Shown piece by piece: positions 18,327 to 27,600 of a stretch of 64,000 nucleotides of DNA. The translations under genes and the position numbers were made by a program. Positions within the stretch are counted from its first letter, which is position 1; each line of letters opens with the position of its first letter. The stretch is from assembly GCF_000768675.1 (NCBI RefSeq), contig NZ_AVPI01000045.1:97666-161665 (forward strand), read 5' to 3'. A model generated the notes under the pieces. The model searched no databases. It was given only the letters and a program-made list of their open reading frames with translations, and was not told where the DNA came from. The DNA is from Knoellia flava TL1. GTDB taxonomy: Bacteria > Actinomycetota > Actinomycetes > Actinomycetales > Dermatophilaceae.

Positions 18327-20462
18327 ATGGATGCCAAGCGTGTGTTCAAGGCCCCGTTGTTCTGGGTCCTGGCGGTCATCGCCATCACCGTCGTGATGTT
18401 CTCGTTGGGAGGGGACGGCGGCTACGCGACGATCGACACGGCCAAGGCCGAGAAGCTCATCACCGACAAGAAGGTCGACAAGGCCGAGCTCACGAGCGAC
18501 AACGTCCTCAACCTCGACCTCAAGGCGGACTCGGCGTTCACCGACGAGAAGGCCAACATCTCCGGCGCCGACAAGGTGCGTGCCGAGTTCGTCGACGCCC
18601 GGGCCGAGTCCCTCGTCGAGCTCGTCAAGGCGAACCCGCCCACCGAGGGCTACAACGACAAGCGCGAGACCCAGAACCCGTTCTGGTCGCTGCTCATCAG
18701 CATCTTCCCGATCCTGCTGCTCGTCGGCCTCTTCTGGTTCATGATGAGCCAGGCCCAGGGCGGCGGCTCGCGCGTCATGCAGTTCGGCAAGTCCAAGGCC
18801 AAGCTCGCCACGAAGGACACCCCCAAGGTCACCTTCGACGACGTGGCCGGCGCCGACGAGGCGGTCCAGGAGCTCCACGAGATCAAGGAGTTCCTCTCCG
18901 ACCCGGCGAAGTTCCTCGCGGTCGGGGCCAAGATCCCCAAGGGCGTCCTCCTCTACGGCCCGCCCGGCACGGGCAAGACCCTCCTCGCCCGCGCCGTCGC
19001 CGGTGAGGCCGGCGTGCCGTTCTACTCGATCTCGGGCTCGGACTTCGTCGAGATGTTCGTCGGTGTCGGTGCCTCCCGCGTCCGCGACCTCTTCGAGCAG
19101 GCCAAGGCCAACGCGCCCGCCATCGTCTTCGTCGACGAGATCGACGCCGTCGGCCGCCACCGTGGCGCCGGCCTCGGCGGCGGCCACGACGAGCGCGAGC
19201 AGACGCTCAACCAGCTGCTCGTCGAGATGGACGGCTTCGACGTCAAGACCAACGTCATCCTCATCGCGGCGACCAACCGCCCCGACATCCTCGACCCGGC
19301 CCTGCTGCGCCCGGGCCGCTTCGACCGCCAGATCGCCGTCGAGGCCCCCGACATGCTCGGCCGCCACCGCATCCTCGAGGTCCACTCGCAGGGCAAGCCG
19401 ATGGCTCCCGGGGTCGACCTCCTCGCCGTGGCCCGTCGCACTCCCGGCTTCACCGGCGCCGACCTCGCCAACGTGCTCAACGAGGCCGCGCTGCTCACGG
19501 CCCGCACCGACCAGACGCTCATCGACGACGCCACGCTCGACGAGGCGATCGACCGCGTCATCGCCGGTCCGCAGAAGAAGACGCGGATCATGTCGGCCAA
19601 GGAGCGCAAGATCACGGCCTACCACGAGGGTGGGCACGCGCTCGTCGCCGCGGCGATGAACCACACCGACCCCGTCACCAAGGTGACGATCCTGCCCCGC
19701 GGCCGGGCGCTCGGCTACACGATGGTCATGCCCATCGACGACAAGTACTCGACGACGCGCAACGAGATCCTCGACCAGCTCGCCTACGCCCTCGGTGGCC
19801 GCGTCGCGGAGGAGATCATCTTCCACGACCCGACGACCGGTGCCGCCAACGACATCGAGAAGGCCACCGCGATGGCCCGCAAGATGGTCACCGAGTACGG
19901 CATGAGCGAGCGCGTCGGCGCCATCAAGCTCGGCCAGAGCCAGGGCGAGGTCTTCCTCGGCCGCGACATGGGCCACCAGCGCGACTACTCCGAGCGCATC
20001 GCCGGCATCGTCGACGAGGAGGTGCGCAACCTCATCGAGGCCGCCCACGACGAGGCGTGGCACGTCATCAACGACAACCGCCACATCCTCGACCGCCTCG
20101 TCCTCGAGCTCCTCGAGAAGGAGACGCTCAACCAGAAGGAGATCGCCGAGGTCTTCGAGGGCATCGTCAAGCGCCCGCTGCGCCCGACGTGGCTCTCGAG
20201 CGAGCACCGCGGCATCTCCGACCAGCCGCCGGTCCTCACGCCGGCCGAGCAGGTTGCGCTCAACGGCAGCGCCAACGGCCACGGCCCGTCCGGGGAGCCG
20301 CAGGGCGCCCACGTCAACGAGGGCGACCCGACGACGACCGCGGCCATCGACAAGGCGGCCACCGACGGCGCCCACCCGGCGGCCGCGGCCGCCGACGAGC
20401 ACCCGCCGACCCAGGTGATCGAGGTTCCCGAGGGCCAGCGTGTCGACCCCGACGCCCACTGA
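18327..20462 (+). CDS. ftsH: ATP-dependent zinc metalloprotease FtsH
   Basis: 711 aa membrane-anchored AAA protease that degrades misassembled membrane proteins. Transmembrane segments lie at about residues 11-28 and 118-138 with an extracytoplasmic loop between. Walker A GPPGTGKT is near 211, Walker [12 protein letters not shown] follows, and the zinc site is HEGGH near 433, a Gly variant of the usual HEAGH. The C-terminal 90 residues are Ala/Gly/Pro-rich. ATG 18327 is chosen to keep the family N-terminus; AGGAGG at 18292 is too far for it, and GTG 18300 sits too close to that site, so the start is not settled. It heads the folate operon. Confidence 0.95.
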   Translation: MDAKRVFKAPLFWVLAVIAITVVMFSLGGDGGYATIDTAKAEKLITDKKVDKAELTSDNVLNLDLKADSAFTDEKANISGADKVRAEFVDARAESLVELVKANPPTEGYNDKRETQNPFWSLLISIFPILLLVGLFWFMMSQAQGGGSRVMQFGKSKAKLATKDTPKVTFDDVAGADEAVQELHEIKEFLSDPAKFLAVGAKIPKGVLLYGPPGTGKTLLARAVAGEAGVPFYSISGSDFVEMFVGVGASRVRDLFEQAKANAPAIVFVDEIDAVGRHRGAGLGGGHDEREQTLNQLLVEMDGFDVKTNVILIAATNRPDILDPALLRPGRFDRQIAVEAPDMLGRHRILEVHSQGKPMAPGVDLLAVARRTPGFTGADLANVLNEAALLTARTDQTLIDDATLDEAIDRVIAGPQKKTRIMSAKERKITAYHEGGHALVAAAMNHTDPVTKVTILPRGRALGYTMVMPIDDKYSTTRNEILDQLAYALGGRVAEEIIFHDPTTGAANDIEKATAMARKMVTEYGMSERVGAIKLGQSQGEVFLGRDMGHQRDYSERIAGIVDEEVRNLIEAAHDEAWHVINDNRHILDRLVLELLEKETLNQKEIAEVFEGIVKRPLRPTWLSSEHRGISDQPPVLTPAEQVALNGSANGHGPSGEPQGAHVNEGDPTTTAAIDKAATDGAHPAAAAADEHPPTQVIEVPEGQRVDPDAH

Positions 20463-21087
20463 CGGCGGGTCGGCCGTGCCCGACACCAGCGACGAGAGCG
20501 ACACCCTCCCCCCGCGCCAGGTCGACCACGACCGGGCGCGGCGGGCGGTGCGCGAGCTGCTCCTCGCGATCGGGGAGGACCCCGACCGCGAGGGCCTGCG
20601 CGACACCCCCGATCGCGTCGCGCGCGCCGCGACGCAGCTGTATGCCGGCCTGTCGCAGGACCCTGCCGACGTCCTGTCCGCGCGCTTCTCGATCGACCAC
20701 GAGGAGCTCATCATCGTGCGCGACATCGAGATCTACTCGACGTGCGAGCACCACCTCCTGCCCTTCCACGGCGTGGCCCACGTCGGCTACATCCCGGCGC
20801 CGGACGGCACGGTGACCGGCCTGTCCAAGCTGGCCCGGCTCGTCGACGTCTTCGCCCGGCGCCCGCAGGTGCAGGAGCGCATCACGACCCAGGTCGCCGA
20901 CGCGCTCGTCGAGCACCTCGGTGTCCAGGGAGTCATCGTCGTCATCGAGGCCGAGCACCTCTGCATGTCGATGCGCGGCGTCCACAAGCCGGGGTCGCGC
21001 ACCATCACCTCCGCCGTGCGGGGGCAGCTGCGCGACCCGGCGACCCGGTCCGAGGCGATGTCGCTGCTCCTCGGCGGCAAGCGGTGA
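20440..21087 (+). CDS. folE: GTP cyclohydrolase I
   Basis: 215 aa; converts GTP to 7,8-dihydroneopterin triphosphate, the first step of folate synthesis. Zinc ligands appear in [10 protein letters not shown] and in [10 protein letters not shown]; the pterin-binding [10 protein letters not shown] and RPQVQERIT blocks are intact. GTG 20440 overlaps the ftsH end by 23 nt and has GAGGG upstream; GTG 20476 is an alternative. It is the first of four consecutive folate genes. Confidence 0.95.
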   Translation: MSTPTPTDGGSAVPDTSDESDTLPPRQVDHDRARRAVRELLLAIGEDPDREGLRDTPDRVARAATQLYAGLSQDPADVLSARFSIDHEELIIVRDIEIYSTCEHHLLPFHGVAHVGYIPAPDGTVTGLSKLARLVDVFARRPQVQERITTQVADALVEHLGVQGVIVVIEAEHLCMSMRGVHKPGSRTITSAVRGQLRDPATRSEAMSLLLGGKR

Positions 21088-21097
21088 GCGGCACCCC

Positions 21098-21946
21098 GTG
21101 ATCCCGCTCGTCGCCGGACCCCGGCCCCTGGTCATGGGGGTCGTCAACGTCACGCCCGACTCCTTCAGCGACGGCGGGGAGTGGTTCGAGCCCGAGGCGG
21201 CGATCGCCCACGGGCGTGAGCTGATCGCTGCCGGTGCCGACCTCATCGACGTCGGTGGCGAGTCCACCCGCCCCGGCGCCGAGCGGCCTGCTGTCGAGGA
21301 GGAGCTGCGCCGGGTCGTCCCCGTCGTGCGGGCGCTGGCGGCCGAGGGTGCCGTCATCTCCATCGACACGATGCGGGCCTGCGTCGCCGGTGCGGCGGTC
21401 GAGGCGGGCGCGGCGATCGTCAACGACGTGAGCGCAGGGCTCGCGGACGGTGACATGGCCGCGCTCGTGGCGCAGGCCGGCATACCGTTCATCGCGATGC
21501 ACTGGCGCGGGCACAGCACCGACATGCAGTCGCGCGCCGTCTACGACGACGTCGTCGACGACGTGTGCCGTGAGCTGCGCCAGCGTGTGGAGGCGTTGCA
21601 GGAGAGCGGGATCCGCGCGGAGGACATCATCCTCGACCCCGGGTTCGGCTTCGCCAAGACGGCCGCGCACAACTGGGCCCTGCTGAACCGTCTCGACGAG
21701 GTCGTCGCACTCGGCCACCCGGTCCTCGTCGGCGCGTCGCGCAAGACCTTCCTCGGGCGCGTCGGCCAGCCGCCCGGCGCCGACCCGCGGCCACCGGCCG
21801 AGCGCGACCTGTCCACCGCGGTGACGTCGTTCCACGCGGCGCGCTGCGGTGCGTGGGCGGTGCGGGTGCACGACGTGGCCTCGACGACCGAAGCCCTCGA
21901 CGTCGCCGACGCGCTGCGGACCAGCGGAACGGAGGAGGGCGCATGA
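21098..21946 (+). CDS. folP: dihydropteroate synthase
   Basis: 282 aa; condenses p-aminobenzoate with dihydropterin pyrophosphate, the sulfonamide target. Signatures MGVVNVTPDSFSDGG, IDVGGESTRPGA, NDVSAG, DPGFGFAKTAAHN and GASRKTFLG are all present. The GTG start lies 10 bp after folE. The stop overlaps the next ATG by 4 nt. Whether another folP paralogue exists cannot be told from this window. Confidence 0.96.
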   Translation: MIPLVAGPRPLVMGVVNVTPDSFSDGGEWFEPEAAIAHGRELIAAGADLIDVGGESTRPGAERPAVEEELRRVVPVVRALAAEGAVISIDTMRACVAGAAVEAGAAIVNDVSAGLADGDMAALVAQAGIPFIAMHWRGHSTDMQSRAVYDDVVDDVCRELRQRVEALQESGIRAEDIILDPGFGFAKTAAHNWALLNRLDEVVALGHPVLVGASRKTFLGRVGQPPGADPRPPAERDLSTAVTSFHAARCGAWAVRVHDVASTTEALDVADALRTSGTEEGA

Positions 21947-22827
21947 GCGACCGGATCGTCCTCAAGGGCATCTCGGCCACGGGCCACCACGGAGTCCTCG
22001 ACTTCGAGAAGCGCGACGGCCAGACCTTCGTCGTCGACGTCGCGATGGAGGTCGACCTCGGCCCGGCCGGCACGAGCGACGACCTCGACGACACCGTCAA
22101 CTACGCCGAGGTGGCGGGCGACGTCGTCGCGCTCATCGAGGGGGAGTCGCTCGACCTCATCGAGGCCCTCGCCGACCGCATCGCCGCCAAGGTGCTCACC
22201 CGCCCGCTCGTCGAGTCGGTCGTCGTCACCGTGCACAAGCCACAGGCCCCGGTCGGGCACCCCTTCACCGACGTCGCGGTCACCGTCGAACGGCTGCGCG
22301 AGACCCCCGTCGTCATCGCCATCGGCTCCAACATGGGCGAGCCGCTCGAGACGATCCAGAACGCCGTCGGCGCCCTCTGGCTCGCGCTCGACCTCAGGTC
22401 GGCGTCGCGCGTCTACGAGACCGCGCCCGTGGGTGGCCCGGCCCAGTCGGCCTACCTCAACGCCGTCGTCGTCGGCACGACCTCGCTCTCGCCGCAACGG
22501 CTCCTGCGCACGCTCCAGGACATCGAGCTCGACCACGGCCGGGTCCGCAAGGAGCGGTGGGGGCCGCGCACGCTCGACCTCGACATCGTCCAGTACGGCG
22601 ACCCCGTCTTCGACACCGACGTCCGCCTCACCACCGAGGCGCTCACCCTGCCGCACCCGCGCGCGCACGAGCGTGCCTTCGTCCTCGTCCCCTGGGCCGA
22701 CGCCGACCCCGAGGCGGCGTTGCGCGTCGAGGGCCAGGTGCGACGGGTGGCAGACCTCGCCGCCGAGGTCGGCAGCGCCGGCGTCTCGCTCGGACCCGAC
22801 GTCGACCTGCTGGAGGACGGGTGGTGA
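21943..22827 (+). CDS. folBK: dihydroneopterin aldolase / HPPK fusion
   Basis: 294 aa bifunctional enzyme. Residues 1-119 are FolB (LKGISATGHHGVLDFEKRDGQ, VNYAEVAGDVVALIEGES, VTVHKPQAP). Residues about 123-290 are FolK (VVIAIGSNMGEPLETIQNAV, YETAPVGGPAQSAYLNAVV, RWGPRTLDLDIVQYGD, LPHPRAHERAFVLVPWAD). They catalyse the consecutive steps from dihydroneopterin to the pyrophosphorylated pterin used by FolP. FolB and FolK are usually separate neighbours; the linker here is only a few residues. Confidence 0.95.
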   Translation: MSDRIVLKGISATGHHGVLDFEKRDGQTFVVDVAMEVDLGPAGTSDDLDDTVNYAEVAGDVVALIEGESLDLIEALADRIAAKVLTRPLVESVVVTVHKPQAPVGHPFTDVAVTVERLRETPVVIAIGSNMGEPLETIQNAVGALWLALDLRSASRVYETAPVGGPAQSAYLNAVVVGTTSLSPQRLLRTLQDIELDHGRVRKERWGPRTLDLDIVQYGDPVFDTDVRLTTEALTLPHPRAHERAFVLVPWADADPEAALRVEGQVRRVADLAAEVGSAGVSLGPDVDLLEDGW

Positions 22828-23282
22828 ACCGTCACGGCGTGCGGGCACGCGTCGCGCTCCTCGTGGCCCTGACCGTCGGCGCCGCGTCCTGGCTCCTCTG
22901 GGGGCTCGTCACCGGCGGCGCCACGCTGGTGCCACGCCCCTCGTGGCTGGCGGCCGTGCTGCTGCTCGGGATGGCGGCGTTCGTCACCGGGTTCGCCTGG
23001 CCGGTGCGCTCCTACCTCGCCGGCCGCGCGACGAAGCGGCTCGACCCCATCCGCGCCGCCCGCGTCGTCGTCCTCGCGCAGGCGGCGACCCTCACCGGGG
23101 CGGCTGCCGCCGGCTGGTATGCCGGCCAGCTCGCCGTCGTCGCGAGCGACCTCTCGCTCGTGGCCAACCAGGACCGGCTGTGGAGGCTCGCGGTCCTCGT
23201 CGGTGCGGCGGTGCTGCTCGGCGCCGCCGGCCTGCTCGCCCAGTCGTGGTGTCGGGTCGACCCCCGCGACGACGACGACTGA
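22824..23282 (+). CDS. DUF3180 membrane protein
   Basis: 152 aa with four predicted membrane helices (ARVALLVALTVGAASWLLWGL, WLAAVLLLGMAAFVTGFAWP, RAARVVVLAQAATLTGAAAAGWYAG, LWRLAVLVGAAVLLGAAGLLA). The family is restricted to Actinomycetota and typically follows folK; its role is unknown. GTG overlaps the folK stop (GTGA). It ends the operon five bp from the end of the convergent nuoD-like gene. Confidence 0.88.
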   Translation: MNRHGVRARVALLVALTVGAASWLLWGLVTGGATLVPRPSWLAAVLLLGMAAFVTGFAWPVRSYLAGRATKRLDPIRAARVVVLAQAATLTGAAAAGWYAGQLAVVASDLSLVANQDRLWRLAVLVGAAVLLGAAGLLAQSWCRVDPRDDDD

Positions 23283-23287
23283 CTGGC

Positions 23288-24478
23288 CTACTTGTCGACG
23301 TCGCCGACGACGAAGAAGGTCGAGCCGAGGATCGCCACCATGTCGGAGACGAGGGTTCCGGGCAACAGCTCGGTGAGCACTTGGACGTTGTTGAACGACG
23401 CCGACCGCAGCTTGAGCCGCCACGGAGTCTTCTCCCCGCGTGAGACGAGGAAGTAGCCGTTGAACCCGAGCGGGTTCTCGGTGGCGACGTAGGTCTCGCC
23501 CTCCGGCACCTTGAGCACCTTGGGCAGCCGCTGGTTGACCGGCCCGGCCGCCAGCGACCCGAGCACCGAGAGGCAGTGCTCGACGAGGTCGAGGCTCACG
23601 TGCACCTGCTCCAGCAGTACCTCGAGGCGCGCGAGGCAGTCGCCGGCGGTGCGGGTCACGACCCGCCCGGGACCGTCCTCGCCGAAGAGCTCGGCGTAGG
23701 CGAGGTAGGGCGCGTCCCGCCGCAGGTCGACGTCGAGCCCGGAGGCGCGCGCGATGGGACCGGAGACGCCGTAGGCCTGCACCGTCTCGACGTCGAGGAC
23801 CCCGACCCCGCGGGTGCGCGCGGTGAGGATCTCGTTGCCGACGAGCATCGACTCGAGGTCGGGCAGGCGCCGGCGCACGGCTTTGACCGCGTCGTCGACG
23901 CGACCCAGCCAGCCCGCGGGCACGTCCTCCTTGAGCCCGCCGACCCGGTTGAACATGTAGTGCATCCGCCCGCCCGACGCCTCCTCCATGACCGCCTGGA
24001 GCTCCTCGCGCTCACGGAAGGCATAGAAGACGGGCGTGATCGCCCCGAGCTCGAGCGGGTAGGACCCGAGGAACATGAGGTGCGACAGGACCCGGTTGAG
24101 CTCGGCGAGCATCGTCCGCAGCCACACGGCGCGCTCGGGGACCTCCATGCCGAGCATCTCCTCGACGGCGAGGACGACGCCGAGCTCGTTGCCGAAGGCG
24201 CTGAGCCAGTCGTGCCGGTTGGCGAGCACGACGATCTGTCGGTAGTCGCGGACCTCGAAGAGCTTCTCCGCTCCGCGGTGCATGTAGCCGATGATCGGCT
24301 CGGCCCGCACGATCCGCTCCCCGTCGAGGGTGAGACGCAGTCGCAGCACGCCGTGCGTCGCGGGGTGCTGCGGCCCGATGTTGAGCACCATGTCGGCCGT
24401 TGCGAGGCCACCGGCGCCAACGGCGACGGTCGTCATCTGCGTCGACGCGCTCGTGGGCGCCCTCGTCGGCTCAGGCAT
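23288..24478 (-). CDS. nuoD: solitary NuoD-like (complex I 49-kDa subunit) protein
   Basis: 396 aa, homologous to NADH-quinone oxidoreductase subunit D along its length ([31 protein letters not shown]). No other complex I gene is near. Aligning by spacing to bovine 49-kDa residues, His59 corresponds to His42 (kept), Arg85 to Arg68 (kept), Tyr108 to Trp91 (changed) and Asp160 to Glu143. The usual ESLIHHF block before VPEGE is shortened. It may replace NuoD in some complex, or have another role. It overlaps the upstream MidA-like gene by 8 nt. Confidence 0.88.
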   Translation of the reverse strand: MPEPTRAPTSASTQMTTVAVGAGGLATADMVLNIGPQHPATHGVLRLRLTLDGERIVRAEPIIGYMHRGAEKLFEVRDYRQIVVLANRHDWLSAFGNELGVVLAVEEMLGMEVPERAVWLRTMLAELNRVLSHLMFLGSYPLELGAITPVFYAFREREELQAVMEEASGGRMHYMFNRVGGLKEDVPAGWLGRVDDAVKAVRRRLPDLESMLVGNEILTARTRGVGVLDVETVQAYGVSGPIARASGLDVDLRRDAPYLAYAELFGEDGPGRVVTRTAGDCLARLEVLLEQVHVSLDLVEHCLSVLGSLAAGPVNQRLPKVLKVPEGETYVATENPLGFNGYFLVSRGEKTPWRLKLRSASFNNVQVLTELLPGTLVSDMVAILGSTFFVVGDVDK

Positions 24479-25421
24479 GGCCCCGAGTATGCCGCGTCAT
24501 CGCCCAGTGGAACCCGCCGAGCCCGCGCGCGTCGGTGAGGGCCGCCACCGTGGACGACCGACCCAGCGCCCGCACGTAGCCGAGCGGGTCCGTCGTCGCC
24601 ATGGCATGGTCCGGCGTGGCAGCCATGAACCCGAGCCGGTGGAGCACCTCGCGCTGGGTGACGACCTCGTCGGCCCGGAGCGAGTCGGTCGCGACGTGCG
24701 CCGTGAGATCGCGTCGTCCGTCCGGCACCACCTCGGTCACCTGTCCCTCCCTGTATGCCGTGAGCGTGCCGTGCGCGGGTCGCGTCGCCCGCGTGTGGCC
24801 GTAGTCCACGGCGACGGTGAGGCCAGAAGCGCTGCGGCACACCAGCTCCCGCCACGCGAGGTCACGTGCGAGCCCGACCTCGACCCGGTCGCCCGGCGTC
24901 ACGGCCGGCCACCAGGCGCCTACCCACGCGCGGTCGTCGCCGCCGAGCTCGGCGCCCAGTGACTCGGTGCCGTCGTCGTCGACGAGCACCTCGCGCAGCA
25001 CCCCGTCGTCGTCGACCTCGGCCACGGTGCACGGCACGACGTCGAGCCACTCGTGGGCGAGGACGAGGGCGTCGAGGTCGCGCAGGTCGTCGGGCAGCGC
25101 AGAGCCGCCGGGGGAGCGCAGCCACGTGACGGGGTCCGGCAGCCCGCCCGGGCGCTCGACGACGTCGACCCCGACGAGCTCGAGGTCCGGGCGCGCGTCG
25201 TGGAGGTGCCCGAGCAGCTCGCCGCGCCCGCACGCCAGGTCGACGACACGGCATACGCCGGCGTCGTCCGCGAGGCGACCCACGACCTCGGCGAGGACGG
25301 CACCGAGGGGACCGTGCGCCGAGGTCGTGAAGTGACCCGCCGGGCCCTCGGCGCGGCGGTAGAAGCCGTGGGGCCCGTAGAGCGCGTCCCACCACGCGTC
25401 ACGCCAGGGTCGAGGGCTCAC
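24471..25421 (-). CDS. MidA/NDUFAF7-like SAM-dependent methyltransferase
   Basis: 316 aa. SAM-binding motif I is [15 protein letters not shown], followed by VGVDVVE; the family block [22 protein letters not shown] and [11 protein letters not shown] match the MidA/NDUFAF7 group. In animals and Dictyostelium this enzyme dimethylates an arginine of the NuoD-equivalent subunit, so its 8-nt overlap with a nuoD-like gene is functionally suggestive. TAGGTT (25428-25433) lies 6 nt before GTG, so it heads a leaderless two-gene operon. Target methylation is inference. Confidence 0.8.
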   Translation of the reverse strand: MSPRPWRDAWWDALYGPHGFYRRAEGPAGHFTTSAHGPLGAVLAEVVGRLADDAGVCRVVDLACGRGELLGHLHDARPDLELVGVDVVERPGGLPDPVTWLRSPGGSALPDDLRDLDALVLAHEWLDVVPCTVAEVDDDGVLREVLVDDDGTESLGAELGGDDRAWVGAWWPAVTPGDRVEVGLARDLAWRELVCRSASGLTVAVDYGHTRATRPAHGTLTAYREGQVTEVVPDGRRDLTAHVATDSLRADEVVTQREVLHRLGFMAATPDHAMATTDPLGYVRALGRSSTVAALTDARGLGGFHWAMTRHTRGHA

Positions 25422-25607
25422 CCCCGCAACCTACGGCAGCAAAAGCGTTCGCGTCCCGAGCAGTCCGACGGCACACTCGATGCAGTGAAACCCCTCACCA
25501 GGAACGAACGACCCCGACGCCCGCGAGCAGTTCGTCGAGCGGCGGGTCGCCGGGCTCCGCGAGCGGTCCGCGAGGTTCGTCGCGCAGGTCTGAGGATCCC
25601 CACTCCC

Positions 25608-25657
25608 GCCTTGTGTGCCTGAGCGGAACTCAGGGCTTCCGCTCAGGCACACAAGGC
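25608..25657. repeat. hairpin element, copy 1
   Basis: A 21-bp perfect inverted repeat (25608-25628 and 25637-25657) with an 8-nt loop. It is about 90% identical to the element at 26632-26681. It contains the TGA stop of the AbiEi-like gene, so that gene's last codons are part of the palindrome. Confidence 0.85.
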
Positions 25658-26566
25658 AGCGAGGCCGAGGTTCCGCAGGTCGGCAGCGAGCTGGAACGGC
25701 TCGTCCCGGATCTCGCGTGCCGTCGCCCTGACGACGATCCGGCCCGGCGTCGTGAGGCCGCGCTGGCGTTGGATGTCGCCCTCCCAGTGCTCGACCTCCA
25801 TGTGGAATGCGCCGTCGACCTCCAGGACGAGCACCTCTCCGGTCGGCAGCGTCCACTCGCAGTCGGTGTAGCGCCACCGGCCCGAAGAGTCCTGACGGCG
25901 CCGTTGCCGGGCCGGAACGGGAAGGCCGAAGTCGGTGCACATGCGCTTCACGTCGACCTCGGCAACCGACTGGGCACCACCCTCGAACTCGGTCAGCAGC
26001 AGTCTGAACCGCGGAGCTCGGCGCAGCGGCTTCATTCGCTCCATCTGTGTCCTGAGCGCGGCAGGGGTCGTGAGCCGCTGCTGCACGACGGCGGCAAGCA
26101 AGCCCTGAGCCGTGCGCCAGTTGGGCTCATGGGCGGCGCAGAGCAGAGCCGCCGGCTCTACCCGCGCAAGGGGCAGATCGCGACCCGTTGTGCGCCAAAC
26201 CTCGAGAGGGCGCCGGGTCCGGAACCAGTCGATGCCGTCGAGCGGCGCGAGGTGCTCCTCGTCATCAACGAGGATCGTGATGCGCTCTCGGCGCCAGTTC
26301 CTGAGCCCGTGGTGCTCCAGTGCCGTGTAGCCGCCGACAATCGCCGGAGGCCCGGCATGCAGAACTCCGAGCCAGGCCTGCTGCTCCCGGGTCAGCGCAC
26401 CGGTGAAGGTGCTGACGACGACCGAGCTCCGTGCCGACCACCTCCTCGCGGTCAGCTGGGCGTCGACGTGCTTCCGCGTGAAGCCAGCGACGCGAAGCTG
26501 TCGACGAGCCACGAGACCGGCCTGGGCATCGGCGAACGCGAGAACCTTCGGCGGAAGCGGCTTCAT
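25643..26566 (-). CDS. AbiEi-like / DUF559 nuclease-fold protein
   Basis: 307 aa. The N-terminal half resembles the AbiEi antitoxin-type winged domain (VLAFADAQAGLVARRQLRVAG, then a tract ending YTALEHHGLR). The C-terminal part has the DUF559 restriction-endonuclease-like core: YTDCEWTLPTGEVLVLEVDGAFHM with Asp/Glu-x-Asp acidic residues. Such genes are frequent singletons in Actinomycetota; function is unproven. ATG 26566 is preferred to the longer frame because CACGAT sits 6 nt upstream and the longer frame would translate hairpin copy 2. No partner toxin gene adjoins it. Confidence 0.7.
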   Translation of the reverse strand: MKPLPPKVLAFADAQAGLVARRQLRVAGFTRKHVDAQLTARRWSARSSVVVSTFTGALTREQQAWLGVLHAGPPAIVGGYTALEHHGLRNWRRERITILVDDEEHLAPLDGIDWFRTRRPLEVWRTTGRDLPLARVEPAALLCAAHEPNWRTAQGLLAAVVQQRLTTPAALRTQMERMKPLRRAPRFRLLLTEFEGGAQSVAEVDVKRMCTDFGLPVPARQRRRQDSSGRWRYTDCEWTLPTGEVLVLEVDGAFHMEVEHWEGDIQRQRGLTTPGRIVVRATAREIRDEPFQLAADLRNLGLAALCA

Positions 26567-26631
26567 GCGCCGATCGTGTCGGTCATTGCGATCGTGACCG
26601 TGGAGTTCTCCACAGCCACGCCCACACCTCG

Positions 26632-26681
26632 GCCTTGTGTGCCTGAGCGGAACCTTGGGCTTCCGCTGAGGCACACAAGGC
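26632..26681. repeat. hairpin element, copy 2
   Basis: A 21-bp inverted repeat with one mismatch (26632-26652 and 26661-26681), near-identical to copy 1, on the other side of the AbiEi-like gene. It abuts the -10-like TAGGTT of the DUF2520 gene at 26683-26688. Confidence 0.85.
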
Positions 26682-26694
26682 ATAGGTTGGCTGC

Positions 26695-27600
26695 GTGAAT
26701 GGAGGCGAGCACCCCGCGCGGCTGTCGGTCGGCATCATCGGGGCCGGTCGCGTCGGGGCCGTCCTCGGTGCCGCCCTCGCCCGCGCGGGGCACCGGATCC
26801 AGGCCGCGTATGCCGTGAGCGCCGAGAGCCGCGAACGTGCCGGCGCGCTCCTGCCGGGAGTGCCGCTCAAGGAGATCCCCGACGTCATCGACGGAGCCGA
26901 CCTCGTGCTCCTCGCCGTGCCCGACGACGCGCTGCCCGAGCTGGTGGCGGGGCTGGCGGCCACGGAGACGTGGCAGGCGGGCCAGATCGTCATCCACACG
27001 AGTGGCCGGTTCGGCGCCGACGTCCTGCGGCCCGCGATGTCCGCGCACATCCTGCCGGTCGCGATCCACCCGGCGATGACCTTCACCGGGACGGCGCTCG
27101 ACCTCGGACGGCTCGAGGAGTGCGCCTTCGGGGTCACCGGTCCGGACGCCCTGCGACCCATGGCCGAGGCGCTCGTCGTCGAGATGGGCGGCGAGCCGGT
27201 GTGGGTCGCCGAGGACCAGCGGGCGGCCTACCACGCGGCCCTGGCGCACGGCTCGAACCACCTCGTCACCCTTGTCGCACAGGCGATGGAGGTGCTCGCG
27301 GCCGCCGGCGTCGAGCAGCCGCGCAGCGTCCTCGGACCGCTCGCTCGGGCCGCGCTCGACAACGCCCTGCGGCTGGGTGACGCAGCCCTCACCGGACCGG
27401 TCGCCCGCGGCGATGTGAGTACCGTGGGCACGCACCTGCGCGAGCTCGACCGGATCTCGCCCGAGATCAGGGCGACCTACGTCGCCCTGGCCCGTGCCAC
27501 CGCGGTGCGCGCTCTCGAGAGCGGGCGGCTCCGGCCGTCGGCCGCAGAGCCCTTGCTCGACACCCTCGCCGACCCGGAGCCCCAGGAGCCGACACCGTGA
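26695..27600 (+). CDS. Rossmann/DUF2520 dehydrogenase of the pantothenate cluster
   Basis: 301 aa. The N-terminal NAD(P) fold shows VGIIGAGRVGAVLGAALARAG and LVLLAVPDDALPELV; the C-terminal DUF2520 region includes HPAMTFTG and AAYHAALAHGSNHLVTLV. The fold is that of 6-phosphogluconate dehydrogenase-like and ketopantoate reductase enzymes. It overlaps panC by 4 nt, so a role in pantothenate synthesis, such as a non-orthologous ketopantoate reductase, is plausible but not shown. TAGGTT lies 6 nt before the GTG. Confidence 0.82.
   Translation: MNGGEHPARLSVGIIGAGRVGAVLGAALARAGHRIQAAYAVSAESRERAGALLPGVPLKEIPDVIDGADLVLLAVPDDALPELVAGLAATETWQAGQIVIHTSGRFGADVLRPAMSAHILPVAIHPAMTFTGTALDLGRLEECAFGVTGPDALRPMAEALVVEMGGEPVWVAEDQRAAYHAALAHGSNHLVTLVAQAMEVLAAAGVEQPRSVLGPLARAALDNALRLGDAALTGPVARGDVSTVGTHLRELDRISPEIRATYVALARATAVRALESGRLRPSAAEPLLDTLADPEPQEPTP

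Noticed and set aside
20314..21525. 403-codon minus-strand frame across folE and folP
   Set aside because: Antisense to two genes with intact catalytic motifs, and low-complexity.
25608..26681. Insertion sequence or transposon around the AbiEi-like gene
   Set aside because: No transposase, no target-site duplication visible outside the hairpins, and the protein has a DUF559-type rather than a DDE or Y1 core.
25643..26683. 346-codon version of the AbiEi/DUF559 gene starting at 26683
   Set aside because: The extra 39 codons translate the upstream hairpin element, while ATG 26566 has a properly spaced -10-like hexamer and begins a normal domain.
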